DNA of 64,000 nucleotides from Brevibacterium limosum (GTDB lineage: Bacteria; Actinomycetota; Actinomycetes; Actinomycetales; Brevibacteriaceae), in the NCBI RefSeq assembly GCF_011617705.1, contig NZ_CP050154.1, positions 3,410,001 to 3,474,000 of the forward strand. The letters run 5' to 3'. Each line of letters begins with the position of its first letter. Positions within the stretch are counted from its first letter, which is position 1. Below, one piece after another: positions 10,396 to 19,139 of the stretch. Position numbers and translations under genes: made by a program. The notes beneath the pieces are model-generated. The model had not been told where the DNA came from, did no database searches, and worked only from the letters and a program-made list of their open reading frames with translations.

Positions 10396-10448
10396 CCGCG
10401 TGTTCGAAGTGTGGGCACAGTGATCTCGCCCACACTTCGAACACGCGG
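10396..10448. terminator. Perfect 21-bp stem-loop downstream of betC
   Basis: Positions 10396-10416 and 10428-10448 are exact reverse complements (the left arm includes CGTGTTCGAAGTGTGGGC) with an 11-nt loop. It lies 11 bp beyond the betC stop codon. Neither side has a clear U-tract, so it may be a processing or RNA-stability element rather than a classic terminator. Similar long hairpins occur near 24983, 28050 and 51215. Confidence 0.6.
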
Positions 10449-10459
10449 TTGTAGCGCGG

Positions 10460-12031
10460 TCAGTCGGCGGCGGGGATCTTGCCGAAGCGGAACGCCGACC
10501 AGAAGTCTCCGCGCACGTAGCCGTGCTTCGGTTCCGGGTCGAAGTCCCAGTGACGGGCCCGACCGACCTTGAGCGCATCGGCGACGAGCTGACGGCTGCG
10601 CTGCGAACCGAGCACATGCTCCTCGAGGTGCTCTAGATCGTAGCGGGATTCGAGCTCCCCGCGCATCTCCTTCAGCGTCTGGGCATAGGCCGGATCCTCG
10701 GCACGGTTGACCAGCTCATCGGGATCCGCCGCCAGGTCGAAGAGCAGCACCGGATCGCCCGGGCACACCGTGAGCTTGTGATCCCCGCGCACCAGTGTGA
10801 CCTGCGGGCGGTAGGTGCCCTCGGCGAAGTATTCGATGACGACATCGCGATCCTCGGGTCCGAGCTCGCCGGCGGCTTCCCGCCGGGCGGATTCGAGCAT
10901 CGAGATTCCGCTCAGCCCCTCGTCCGTCGCCGAGGCGGGCCCGGCGCCGGATTCCTCCGTTCCCTCGGCACCCCCGCGGGCGATCTCGAGCAGAGTCGGT
11001 GCGAGGTCGACGAGGCTGACGGGGTTCGCATACCGGCCCGGGGCGATCACCTCGGCGGGTGCGTTGATGATCAGCGGAACCCGGGAGGACTGCTCGTACG
11101 GGGACATCTTGAACCACAGCCCCTTCTCCCCCAGCATGTCCCCGTGGTCGCTGGTGACGACGATGACCGTGTTCTCTGCCAGGTCGAGTTCCTCGAGCCT
11201 GCGCCTGATCGCCCCGACGTGGTCGTCGATATAGTTCACCGCCGCATAGTAGGCCCGGCGGGCCCGCCGCACGTCGTCGTTTCCCGGTTCGCGTTCGTCG
11301 AGGCCGCACATGGTGCGCAGTCGGTGGCTGTGCGGGTCCACGGCCGGATCGGGGACCTCGGGGTGGGCCGGGTCCGGGATGGCCACCTCGGCGAACCGGT
11401 CCCAGTTGGCCTTCGGCGGCTCGTACGGGTCGTGGGGGTGGATGAACGAGGTGACCATGAGGAACGGCTGATCGGTTCCGGCGGCCTGGTTCGCGCGCTT
11501 GCGATCGTTGAGATGACGCAGGGTCCTGAAGATCACCTCGTCATCGAAGTCCTGCTGGACGTTCGCGGTCGCCGCACCGGCGGTGAACACCGGCTCGGCC
11601 TCGTGGTACCACTGCAGCTTCTGCTCCAGGGGACGGTCCCAGTCGGGCACCATATCGAGGTCGGCCGGGTACACGTCCGTGGTCAGGCGCTCTTCGAAAC
11701 CGTGGTGCTGATCAGGTCCGATGAAGTGCATCCGCCCGATGAGCGCGGTGTGGTAGCCGAGCTTGCGCAGACGGTGGGCGAAGGTCGGCACCGAGGCCGC
11801 GAAGTCATCGCCGTTGTCCAAGCAGTCGATCTCCGAGGGCATCCGACCGGTCATCATCGACGCCCGCGACGGCGAGCACAGCGGAGTATTGCAGTACGCG
11901 CGGTCGAAGACGGCTCCGTCGGCGGCCAGAGCATCCATGTTCGGGGTCAGCGCGGCCGCATCACCGTAGGCGCCCAGGGCTTGGGCGGCCATCTGGTCAG
12001 CTTGGATGACGACGATGTTCGGGGTGGTCAT
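10460..12031 (-). CDS. betC: Choline-sulfatase
   Basis: The 523-residue protein is a type I sulfatase. The formylglycine-forming motif is CSPSRASMMTGR (Cys52), the N-terminal metal Asp is in VVIQADQMAAQ, and metal residues SDHGDMLGEKGLW are present. The C-terminal pattern (VIEYFAEGTYRPQ, LVRGDHKLTVCPGDPVLLFDL) follows choline-sulfatases such as BetC. It hydrolyses choline-O-sulfate to choline and sulfate, probably in the cytoplasm since no signal peptide is seen. Its ATG overlaps the stop of the BCCT carrier gene by 4 nt (ATGA), which implies translational coupling and a shared role in choline supply for glycine betaine. GAGAGGA precedes the ATG. Choline dehydrogenase genes are not in the window. 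Confidence 0.9.
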   Translation of the reverse strand: MTTPNIVVIQADQMAAQALGAYGDAAALTPNMDALAADGAVFDRAYCNTPLCSPSRASMMTGRMPSEIDCLDNGDDFAASVPTFAHRLRKLGYHTALIGRMHFIGPDQHHGFEERLTTDVYPADLDMVPDWDRPLEQKLQWYHEAEPVFTAGAATANVQQDFDDEVIFRTLRHLNDRKRANQAAGTDQPFLMVTSFIHPHDPYEPPKANWDRFAEVAIPDPAHPEVPDPAVDPHSHRLRTMCGLDEREPGNDDVRRARRAYYAAVNYIDDHVGAIRRRLEELDLAENTVIVVTSDHGDMLGEKGLWFKMSPYEQSSRVPLIINAPAEVIAPGRYANPVSLVDLAPTLLEIARGGAEGTEESGAGPASATDEGLSGISMLESARREAAGELGPEDRDVVIEYFAEGTYRPQVTLVRGDHKLTVCPGDPVLLFDLAADPDELVNRAEDPAYAQTLKEMRGELESRYDLEHLEEHVLGSQRSRQLVADALKVGRARHWDFDPEPKHGYVRGDFWSAFRFGKIPAAD

Positions 12032-14247
12032 GAGCGGTCCTCTCTGCGGTCGGATTCGGAGTCTGATTCCGGGGCGGATTCGGCCGCCGAGGCGGCCCCG
12101 GAGTCCCCGTCGGTCGTCGAGGCGGCGGCCGCCTCGGTGTCGGTGGATTCCTCGGTGTTCGTGGATTCCTCGGACGTCGCGGAATCCTCGATGTCGGAGG
12201 ATTCGTCCTCGGGCATCCAACCGTCGGCCCATTCGCCGGTTTCGTAGTCGAAGCCGACGGGTTCGCCGTTCTCGTCCGTGCGCTGGTACCAGTCGGTGTA
12301 GTCCTCGTGCTCGGAATCGATTCCGCCGTTCGCGCCGTCACCGGGTTCGGTGGGCACGACCTGAAGGGCGAAATCGTCACCGTACGCATCGGCACCGGCG
12401 ACCACGGCGTTGTCCACCGCGTTGAGCGCGTACTGACGACGCAGGGCGAGCGGGTCGGTGCGCAGCTCCTTGAACCAGGCGACGATGATGAAGAGCATGA
12501 CGAGCGCGAACGGCACCGCTGTGACGATGACGAGCTGCTGGAGCCCCTCGAGTGCGCTGGCGTCGCCGAGGAGGAGCATCACCACGGCGATGCCCGACAT
12601 CACCAGGCCCCAGAACACGACGACCCACTTCTTCGGCTCCTGATCACCACGACTGGCGAGCATGCCCATGACCACCGAGGCGGAATCCGCGGAGGTGATG
12701 AAGAAGATCGCCAGGACGATGATGGCGACGAACGGCAGCCATTCGACATAGGGCAGGTTGTCGATGAGGGTGAAGAACACCTCGGGGGCTTCCATGCTGT
12801 CGGTGAAGCCCGAGGCTCCGGAACGGTACATCCAGATGGAAGTTCCGCCCATGATCCCGTAGGCGACGAAGAGCAGCGTCGAGGGGATGAAGATCGTGCC
12901 GAGGATGAACTGGCGGATCGAGCGACCGCGGGAGATGCGGGCGATGAAGGTGCCGACGAACGGCGACCAGGAGATCCACCAGGCCCAGTAGTAGACGGTC
13001 CACAGGGACTGGAATTCCTGCGTCTCGGCACCCCAGGACAGGGACCGGCCCATCATGTCGAACATCGACCCGAGGTATTCCATGAACGCCGAGGGCAGCA
13101 GATTGAGCAGGTAGAGCGTGGGCCCGAGGAACAGCACGAGTGCGACGATGCCCACGGTCAGCACGATGTTGATCGACGACAGGTAGCGGATTCCTCGGGA
13201 GACGCCGGAGACGGCTGAGATGATGAAGCCGACGGTGAGGACGAGGATGATGATGACGAGCATGTTGTTCGTCATCGGTCCCGCATCGGCGACGATGCTG
13301 ACACCGGTGCCGATCTGCATGGCCGCGATCCCCAGGGCCGCGGCCGTACCGAAGAGAGTGGCGACGATCGCGAAGATGTCGACGAGCTTTCCGGCAAAGC
13401 CCTCGGTCTGACGTTTGCCGAACAGGGTCTGGAAGATCGAGGACAGCAGCAGGGAGCGACCGCGACGGTAGGCGGCGTAGGCGATGGCACCGCCGACGAG
13501 GGCATACATCGCCCAGGCGTGGAAGCCCCAATGGAAGTAGGTCTGGGCCATCGCCCCGTGGAGCGCCTCGGTGGTCTCCGGGTCATTCGTCAGCGGCGGC
13601 GGTGAGATGAAGTAGGTCAGGGGTTCGGAGGGCCCGAAGAAGAGGACGCCGATGCCGATGCCCGCCGCGAAGAGCATGGCGACCCAGGAGAAGGTGGAGA
13701 ACTCAGAGGTCTCCCCGTCCTTTCCCAAGGGGATCTTGCCGTAGGGAGAGAACGCGAGGATGAGGAGGGAGACGAGGATGATGATCGCGACGAGGTTGAA
13801 CAGCCACCCGACGTTGAGGGTGGCCCAGTCATAGGCTGTCTGAGCGACAGCGGCGACGCTGGCGGGGCTGGAGATGCCCCAGATGACGAAGGCGACGGTG
13901 AGGCCGCCGGCGATGGCGAAGATGATCTTGTCCAGCGAGTACTTGCGCCGCTGTTCGTCGATGGCGATTCCGGGCACGAGGATCGGGTGGGTGTCGTGCG
14001 GGTAGTGGCCGTGTGTTTCTTCGAGGTCGGCCTTCACGGGGCCGCGCGGGCGGCGGTAGTCGAAATCGCCGAGCTTGCGGCCGGTCTCGCGGCTCACTCG
14101 CCCGGCTTCGGCACTCACGCGCTTCGCGTCGGCCTTGATTCTCTCTCGTGAGGCCGAGTGGGACCGCGTCCCACGGGCCTCCTGCTGTGCCGAGTCAGGA
14201 CTGGGATCTGATTCGGTATCGGACTTCTTCTGAAGGTCGTCGGTCAT
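12028..14247 (-). CDS. betT: BCCT-family choline/betaine transporter
   Basis: The 739-residue protein has an N-terminal charged region (about 1-110) and twelve membrane helices. The BCCT signature is present in the YYWAWWISWSPFVGTFIARISRGR segment (about residues 425-450 by length). A long acidic Ser/Glu/Thr-rich C-terminal tail (about 630-739) follows. BCCT carriers import choline, betaine or carnitine with Na+ or H+, and long cytoplasmic tails often sense osmotic stress. Coupling to choline-sulfatase favours choline or choline-O-sulfate as substrate. GGAAAGAG precedes the ATG at 14247. The gene is preceded by an unusually long leader. Confidence 0.92.
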   Translation of the reverse strand: MTDDLQKKSDTESDPSPDSAQQEARGTRSHSASRERIKADAKRVSAEAGRVSRETGRKLGDFDYRRPRGPVKADLEETHGHYPHDTHPILVPGIAIDEQRRKYSLDKIIFAIAGGLTVAFVIWGISSPASVAAVAQTAYDWATLNVGWLFNLVAIIILVSLLILAFSPYGKIPLGKDGETSEFSTFSWVAMLFAAGIGIGVLFFGPSEPLTYFISPPPLTNDPETTEALHGAMAQTYFHWGFHAWAMYALVGGAIAYAAYRRGRSLLLSSIFQTLFGKRQTEGFAGKLVDIFAIVATLFGTAAALGIAAMQIGTGVSIVADAGPMTNNMLVIIILVLTVGFIISAVSGVSRGIRYLSSINIVLTVGIVALVLFLGPTLYLLNLLPSAFMEYLGSMFDMMGRSLSWGAETQEFQSLWTVYYWAWWISWSPFVGTFIARISRGRSIRQFILGTIFIPSTLLFVAYGIMGGTSIWMYRSGASGFTDSMEAPEVFFTLIDNLPYVEWLPFVAIIVLAIFFITSADSASVVMGMLASRGDQEPKKWVVVFWGLVMSGIAVVMLLLGDASALEGLQQLVIVTAVPFALVMLFIIVAWFKELRTDPLALRRQYALNAVDNAVVAGADAYGDDFALQVVPTEPGDGANGGIDSEHEDYTDWYQRTDENGEPVGFDYETGEWADGWMPEDESSDIEDSATSEESTNTEESTDTEAAAASTTDGDSGAASAAESAPESDSESDRREDRS

Positions 14248-14550
14248 ACGCCAACTCTTTCCGGTAGAGGGGGTCAGTGATGAATAGCAGTGCCCAGCCA
14301 CCGGTCGGCGCGGCATACGCGACGTCGCCCGCTGACACTCGTCGGTCAGCGGTCAGGTGTTCGTTGAAAGGAAATGAAAGGCGGCCGGGCCGGCAGTCTG
14401 CGTCAGCGGCTCAGGGCTCTCCGCCCCACCAGCCGACGGCTACGGGCTCCCATGAGTCATTGGCGAAACCGCAGCTCGGACGCTCCGCATTCGGGGTCGC
14501 AGTTCCACGGTCACGCGGAAGGACATCACCGATAGGAGGCACAGTTCTGG

Positions 14551-14579
14551 ACGATAACAGCTTCCTCCCGGCTTCTCAA
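14551..14579 (-). promoter_or_regulatory. Predicted betT-betC promoter with ~300-nt leader
   Basis: On the minus strand TTGAGA (14574-14579) and TATCGT (14551-14556) are spaced 17 bp. Transcription from here would give a leader of about 297 nt before betT (14248-14544). The leader is GC-rich with possible stems but matches no riboswitch that I can recognise, including the c-di-AMP ydaO class often found before osmolyte carriers. No gene is seen in 14248-14698. Confidence 0.4.
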
Positions 14580-14634
14580 TAAATTCTCAGCAACGAGCAG
14601 GCACGGCCGGTGCCAGATCTGCGGCCCGCCGATT

Positions 14635-14708
14635 CGCCACAGCCGGGTCAGCCGGGCCAGGTCAGTCGACTCGCCACAGCCGGGTCAGCCGGGCCGGTTC
14701 AGCCGAGT
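14635..14708. repeat. Two tandem 37-bp imperfect direct repeats
   Basis: CGCCACAGCCGGGTCAGCCG recurs at 14635 and 14672, followed in both by a GGCC-N-G-N-TCAG-N-CGA pattern. The second copy runs into the stop codon of the first SMR gene (14699). It may be a recent local duplication at the operon's 3' end. Confidence 0.65.
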
Positions 14709-15013
14709 TCGACGAACATGACGCCGACGGTGATGAAGCCGATGCCGATGAGCGCCTTGCGCGTCAGCGGATCGTTCCAGATCACGCGGGAGAGCAGGCA
14801 CACCAGCGCGACCCCGCAGGCCGCCCAGAGCCCGTAGGCGACGCCGAGCGGCATTCCCTCGGCGAGGGTGCGGCCGAGGAAGACGAAGGCCGCGGTGTAG
14901 CTGACGGCCACGGGGATGAACCAGATCTTGCGCTGCAGTCCGGCGCTCGCGCGCAGACACAGAGTGCCCGCGACCTCGCTGAGGATCGACAGTGCCAACC
15001 ACATCCAGCTCAT
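14699..15013 (-). CDS. SMR-family transporter subunit
   Basis: The 104-residue protein has four membrane helices. The conserved membrane glutamate is at position 13 (LSILSEVAGT), as in EmrE-like small multidrug resistance proteins. It overlaps the upstream SMR gene by 4 nt. Two non-identical SMR genes in tandem usually form an obligate heterodimer exporting cationic drugs or guanidinium-like or polyamine compounds. The substrate cannot be told from sequence. The TetR gene is the first gene of the same operon. Confidence 0.9.
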   Translation of the reverse strand: MSWMWLALSILSEVAGTLCLRASAGLQRKIWFIPVAVSYTAAFVFLGRTLAEGMPLGVAYGLWAACGVALVCLLSRVIWNDPLTRKALIGIGFITVGVMFVELG

Positions 15014-15369
15014 TCGGGCACCTCCGCATCGACGGTCTCGGATTCCTCGGGGGTGCCGGATTCGACGAGGACGACGCCGATGATGATGAGGGCGATGCCG
15101 ATCACGGCACCGACGCTCAAGAGCTCACCGAAGAACACGACACCGAGCATGGCGACGAGGGCGACCCCGCTGGCCGACCACGTGGCGTAGACGGCACCGA
15201 GCGACATGCCGAGTCGTTGAGTCAGCCCGAGGATGAAGAAGGCTGTGGCGTAGAGGACGATGACCCCCGGGATCCACACGGGATCGGTGACCGAGGCGCG
15301 CAGCATCAGGGTGGCGGCCACCTCGGCGAGGATGGCTGCGACGAGGAGCAGAAGACGTTTCGAATTCAT
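15010..15369 (-). CDS. SMR-family transporter subunit (partner)
   Basis: The 119-residue, four-helix protein has the SMR glutamate in ILAEVAATLMLRAS (Glu16) and the GMSLGAVYATWSASG helix-3 motif. It carries a short acidic C-terminal extension (ESETVDAEVPE) absent from its partner. It overlaps both neighbours by 4 nt (TetR upstream, SMR downstream), so the three genes form one tightly coupled operon. The extension may set opposite membrane topology in a heterodimer (inference). Confidence 0.9.
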   Translation of the reverse strand: MNSKRLLLLVAAILAEVAATLMLRASVTDPVWIPGVIVLYATAFFILGLTQRLGMSLGAVYATWSASGVALVAMLGVVFFGELLSVGAVIGIALIIIGVVLVESGTPEESETVDAEVPE

Positions 15370-15944
15370 GCGGTCACCTCCGTTTCGGGGGCGTCGGACG
15401 TTCTTTCAGCGGCATCGATGAGGGCAAGGGCATGCTTGCTGACGGCCGCGAGATCATCGGAGGGAAACACTCCGGTGGCTTCGGACATCCATGCGCCATC
15501 GGCGCAGAACCGAGCCGCGGTCAGCAGCGATACCGCACGATCGTCGAGTCCTGTGGTGTCGAACCACGGGCCGAGGTGCTCACTCCATGCCCGAGAGAGC
15601 TTCGGGTGGTAGAGGGCATCGGAGAAGATCCAGTAGTCGGCGCGGGAGACCTCGGCGGTGGTGGCCACGGTGACATAGGCGCGGTGCCGCTCGAAGCTCG
15701 ACAGTTCCGAACTCGAGCGCCCTGTGTGCGTGCGCAATCGCTTGGCCCAGTCCTCGGCGGCATGGCCGACGAGCCCGAGCATGAGCGCTTCCTTGGACGG
15801 GAAGTGATACAGCAGACCCGGCTTCGTCAGTCCCGCCTGCTGTGCGACCGACTCGAGCGAGATCGTCACGCCCTGCACCGAGTCATGCGACTCCGCCAGG
15901 TCCTTCGCCGCCCGCAGGATCCGCATCCGTCCATCATTTGCCAT
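15366..15944 (-). CDS. TetR-family regulator of the SMR operon
   Basis: The 192-residue protein has an N-terminal TetR HTH (VTISLESVAQQAGLTKPGLLYHFPSKEALM) and an unrecognised ligand domain. It leads the regulator-SMR-SMR operon. A perfect 26-bp palindrome lies 6 bp upstream of its ATG, so it very likely represses its own operon. TAAAGT ends 6 nt before the ATG, inside the palindrome, which suggests a leaderless transcript whose -10 is covered by the repressor. AGGAG also lies just before the ATG but at only 1 nt spacing. Confidence 0.9.
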   Translation of the reverse strand: MANDGRMRILRAAKDLAESHDSVQGVTISLESVAQQAGLTKPGLLYHFPSKEALMLGLVGHAAEDWAKRLRTHTGRSSSELSSFERHRAYVTVATTAEVSRADYWIFSDALYHPKLSRAWSEHLGPWFDTTGLDDRAVSLLTAARFCADGAWMSEATGVFPSDDLAAVSKHALALIDAAERTSDAPETEVTA

Positions 15945-15949
15945 GCTCC

Positions 15950-15975
15950 TACTTTACCAACCGGTTGGTAAAGTA
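15950..15975. promoter_or_regulatory. 26-bp perfect palindrome, TetR operator
   Basis: The half-site TACTTTACCAACC is followed directly by its exact reverse complement. Position and perfection are typical of an autoregulatory TetR operator. It covers the candidate -10 (TAAAGT on the minus strand) of the SMR operon. Confidence 0.85.
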
Positions 15976-15988
15976 CGCCAATTCGGAA

Positions 15989-16029
15989 GAGAGGGCGATC
16001 CGCACCACCTCGGTGCGAACCGCCCTCTC
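15989..16029. terminator. Terminator after the TrpXYZ-like operon
   Basis: The outer arms GAGAGGGCG (15989-15997) and CGCCCTCTC (16021-16029) enclose a second stem CGCACC/GGTGCG (16001-16017). It lies downstream of the ATPase gene (minus). The inner stem contains a copy of the recurring CCACCTCGG word (16005-16013). Confidence 0.75.
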
Positions 16030-16062
16030 GTCCACGCGCCTCAACCGCGCGCCGGGCTCGGT

Positions 16063-16854
16063 TCAGTTGAGCAGTGCCCGGTCGCCCAGTGTCGCTCCCT
16101 TGAGTTTCGAGAATTCGCCGAGCAGGGTCTCGACGGTCAGGTCCTTCTTCTCCTCGGCCGAAGCCTGATAGATGATCCGCCCCTCGTGCATCATGATCAG
16201 CCGGTTGCCCAGCGCAATCGCCTGCTCCATGTTGTGGGTGACCATGAGCGTGGTCAGCCCGTCGGCCTCGACGATCTTCTTCGTCAGCGCCGACACCAGG
16301 GCCGCACGCTGCGGGTCGAGTGCCGCTGTGTGCTCATCGAGCAGCAGGATCCGCGGCTGAGTGAATCCAGCCATGAGCAGGCTCAGCGCCTGGCGCTGAC
16401 CGCCGGAGAGCAGCCCGACCTTCGTCTTCAGCCGGTTCTCCAGGCCGAGTTCGAGTGTGGCCAGTTCGTCCTTGAAGTGTTCGCGTCGCTCCGAGGTCGT
16501 CCCCCGACCCAGCCCGCGCGGTTGTCCGCGTTTGAGCGCAAGCGAGAGGTTCTGCTCGATCGTCAGATCCGGAGCGGTGCCGGCCATCGGATCCTGGAAG
16601 ACTCGGCCCAGATATCTCGCCCGCTTGTACTCGGGCATCCGGGACACCTCGGCGCCGTCGATCGTGATCGAACCCGAATCGATGGGCAGACGACCGGAGA
16701 TGGTGTTGAGCAGCGTCGATTTTCCCGCACCGTTGGAGCCGATGACGGTGACGAAGTCGGATTCGTCGAGTTCGAGCGAGAGCCCCTGCAGCGCCTTGCG
16801 TTCGTTGACGGTGCCGGCGAAGAAGGTCTTGGCGATGTTGTCGATCTTGAGCAT
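16063..16854 (-). CDS. ABC transporter ATP-binding protein (TrpZ-like)
   Basis: The 263-residue protein has Walker A GSNGAGKST, signature LSGGQRQALSLLMAG and Walker B ILLLDEHTAALD. The DEHTAALDP motif is typical of the ATPases paired with PF04392-type binding proteins (TrpXYZ, CD3072 groups). The start MLKIDN is preceded by GGAAGGAG. An earlier in-frame ATG would overlap the permease gene. It is the last gene of a binding protein-permease-ATPase operon, 4 bp after the permease stop. Confidence 0.9.
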   Translation of the reverse strand: MLKIDNIAKTFFAGTVNERKALQGLSLELDESDFVTVIGSNGAGKSTLLNTISGRLPIDSGSITIDGAEVSRMPEYKRARYLGRVFQDPMAGTAPDLTIEQNLSLALKRGQPRGLGRGTTSERREHFKDELATLELGLENRLKTKVGLLSGGQRQALSLLMAGFTQPRILLLDEHTAALDPQRAALVSALTKKIVEADGLTTLMVTHNMEQAIALGNRLIMMHEGRIIYQASAEEKKDLTVETLLGEFSKLKGATLGDRALLN

Positions 16855-16858
16855 GGTC

Positions 16859-17842
16859 TCAGATCTCCTTCCCGGCTCGTGCACCGGTCGCGCCGGCGGG
16901 GACGTCGGCGACCTCCGCCGGGTCCTTCATATCGGTCGTCCCCTGCGGCACCGAGGCGGCTGCGCGGTTTCCGCGGCCGCGCAGGGAGGGGATCCGTTTG
17001 AGGAAGCCCCACCTGGGCAGCAGCAGTGCGATGACGACGAGCAGCGCGGTGGTCAGCTTCATATCGTTCGTGTCGAGGCCCGCACGCAGGGCGAGGAAGA
17101 TGATGAGTCGGTAGACGACCGACCCGAGGAGCGCCCCGAGGCTGGCCATGAAGATATTGCGGCTGCCGAAGACGGCCTGGCCGAGGATGACCGAGGCGAG
17201 TCCGACGAGGATGAGGCCGATGCCCATGCTGATATCGGAGAATCCCTGGTACTGGGCGACGAGTGCACCGCAGAGGGCGACGAATCCGTTCGACAGCGCC
17301 AGGGTGAGCATCGTCGAGTTGTCGGTGTTGACGCCGAGGCTGCGGATCATCTCTCTGTTGTTGCCGGTGGCCTGGATGGCCAGCCCGAGATCGGTGGTGA
17401 GGAACCAGTCGATGGCGAATTTGAGGATGAGGGCGAACGCGAGCAGGATCGCGATCGACACCCAGCTGCCCAGCAGCATGTTCTCGCGCAGCGGGGTGAA
17501 CACGGTGTCTTCTCGCAGGAGCGGCAGGTTCGCCTTCCCCATGATCCGCAGGTTGATCGACCACAGGCCGATCATGGTGAGGATTCCTGCGAGCAGCCCG
17601 TCGATGCCGCCCTTCGTGTGGAGCAGACCGGTGATGTAGCCGGCGATGAGTCCGGCGCCGATCGCGGCGGCGGTGGCCAGGAAGGGGTTGACCCCGGCGA
17701 TGATGAGGGAGGCTGCGGTGGCGCCGCCCGTGGTGAAGCTTCCGTCGACGGTGAGGTCGGGGAAGTTGAGGACCTTGAAGGTCAGATAGACCCCGAGCGC
17801 CATCGCGCCGTAGATGAGCCCGAGCTCCAATGCTCCGAACAT
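16859..17842 (-). CDS. ABC transporter permease (TrpY-like)
   Basis: The 327-residue protein has about eight to nine hydrophobic helices. It begins MFGALELGLIYGAMALGVYLTFKVLNFPDLTVDGSF, characteristic of the branched-chain-type permeases that partner PF04392 binding proteins. The C-terminus is polar (ADVPAGATGARAGKE). It works with the flanking ATPase and lipoprotein. Known relatives import aromatic amino acids, but the substrate here is not proven. Confidence 0.9.
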   Translation of the reverse strand: MFGALELGLIYGAMALGVYLTFKVLNFPDLTVDGSFTTGGATAASLIIAGVNPFLATAAAIGAGLIAGYITGLLHTKGGIDGLLAGILTMIGLWSINLRIMGKANLPLLREDTVFTPLRENMLLGSWVSIAILLAFALILKFAIDWFLTTDLGLAIQATGNNREMIRSLGVNTDNSTMLTLALSNGFVALCGALVAQYQGFSDISMGIGLILVGLASVILGQAVFGSRNIFMASLGALLGSVVYRLIIFLALRAGLDTNDMKLTTALLVVIALLLPRWGFLKRIPSLRGRGNRAAASVPQGTTDMKDPAEVADVPAGATGARAGKEI

Positions 17843-17877
17843 GTGTTTCCGTTCATTTCTGGTGTGTGGTTCGAGGT

Positions 17878-17919
17878 GGCCCCGAGGCTGTCGACAGGAC
17901 TGCCGACTGCCTCGGGGCC
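17878..17919 (-). promoter_or_regulatory. Intra-operon hairpin between binding protein and permease genes
   Basis: GGCCCCGAGGC (17878-17888) and GCCTCGGGGCC (17909-17919) are perfect 11-bp arms in the 145-bp gap. Such hairpins often attenuate or stabilise the upstream part of the message, so the binding protein is made in excess over the membrane parts. Confidence 0.6.
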
Positions 17920-17987
17920 GGTGACGTCGGTGCGGTCGAGGAGTTCAGGACTCCGCGCACCGGATCACCGGGTGTGACGTGTGCCGA

Positions 17988-18971
17988 TCACTCGATGACG
18001 TTGTCGGCTTCGTCGACGAGACTCTTCGGAATCTCGACGCCCTGCGCCTTCGCGGCCTTCGGGTTGACTACGAGCTCGAGGTTCGAGCTGGTCTCGACGG
18101 GCATATCGGCGGGCTTGCTTCCGTCGCGGAGGATCTTCAGAGCCATTTCGCCGGTCTGTTCGCCGAGCTTCGTGTAGTCGATGCCGCGGGTGATCGCCGC
18201 ACCGGATTCGACCTGGCCGGCTTCGGATCCGACGAGCAGAGCCTTGTTCTTCTCCGCCGCCTGGACCATGGTCGACACCGCCGAGACGACGTTGTTGTCG
18301 GTGGGCACGTAGTAGGCGTCGACCTTGCCGAGCGAGTCCACGGCCTGTGCGAGTTCGCCCGAATTCGCGATCGTCGCTTCCTTGATCGTCACGTCGAGGT
18401 CCTTCGCGGCCTTCTTCGCGAGATCGACCTGCACCTGCGAGTTGACCTCACCTGAGCTGTAGACGATGCCGACGGTCTTCGCATCCGGCTTGACGTCTTT
18501 GACCAGCTTGAGCTGCTCCTCGACCGGGTTGAGGTCGGAGGTGCCGGTGACGTTGCCGCCGGGCGCATCGTCGGAGTCGACGAGTCCGGCTTCTTGGGCG
18601 TCGGTGACGGCGGTGAAGAGCACGGGCTTGTCGGTGATCGCCTGGGCTGCGGCCTGAGCGGCCGGGGTGGCGACGGCGAGCACGAGGTCGAGGTCGTCGT
18701 TGGCGAACTGCTGGGCGATCGAGGTCGCATTGGCCTGTTCGCCCTGTGCGTTCTGCACATCCCACTCCACCTCGACACCGGCGTCCTCGAAGGACTTCTT
18801 GAAGCCTTCGGTGGCGGCATCGAGCGCCGGGTGCTGCACGAGCTGTGAGACACCGATGGCGAACGAGTCCTCCTGGCCGCCGCCGTCACCGCCCTCGCCG
18901 CCGGAGCAGGCCGAAACCGCAAGAATCGAACCGACCGCCACAATCGCTGTGGCCAATTTCCTGAGACGCAT
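17988..18971 (-). CDS. ABC transporter substrate-binding lipoprotein (PF04392/TrpX-like)
   Basis: The 327-residue protein starts at MRLRKLATAIVAVG, where the signal peptide ends in the lipobox LAVSAC (Cys about 22). It belongs to the ABC_sub_bind (DUF534) family, shown by patterns such as GVSQLVQHPALDAATEGFK, FTAVTDAQEAGLV, GTSDLNPVEEQLKLVK and YVPTDNNVVSAV. In streptococci a relative is the tryptophan-binding TrpX. It opens the importer operon 17988-16063. The inverted repeat CATCAC-N7-GTGATG at 19121-19139 upstream is a possible operator. Confidence 0.9.
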   Translation of the reverse strand: MRLRKLATAIVAVGSILAVSACSGGEGGDGGGQEDSFAIGVSQLVQHPALDAATEGFKKSFEDAGVEVEWDVQNAQGEQANATSIAQQFANDDLDLVLAVATPAAQAAAQAITDKPVLFTAVTDAQEAGLVDSDDAPGGNVTGTSDLNPVEEQLKLVKDVKPDAKTVGIVYSSGEVNSQVQVDLAKKAAKDLDVTIKEATIANSGELAQAVDSLGKVDAYYVPTDNNVVSAVSTMVQAAEKNKALLVGSEAGQVESGAAITRGIDYTKLGEQTGEMALKILRDGSKPADMPVETSSNLELVVNPKAAKAQGVEIPKSLVDEADNVIE

Positions 18972-19120
18972 TCTTCTCCCTTTCGGAATTTCGGTCCGCC
19001 GGTGCGGATCCGTCACGAATTCTGCATTCGACACCGACGCTCCCCGCGCGCAAGGAGATGACGGCAATGCAGATGAATGATGCGCCGCCTGGTCACAGAC
19101 CTTTCTGCGACCATGACGCG

Positions 19121-19139
19121 CATCACGTCGAATGTGATG
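19121..19139. promoter_or_regulatory. Small inverted repeat upstream of the TrpX-like gene
   Basis: CATCAC and GTGATG flank a 7-nt spacer about 150 bp upstream of the lipoprotein start. It could be an operator. No regulator gene is adjacent. Confidence 0.25.

Noticed and set aside
14248-14545. c-di-AMP (ydaO) riboswitch in the betT leader
   Set aside because: A few GC-rich stems are suggestive, but the conserved ydaO blocks could not be found.
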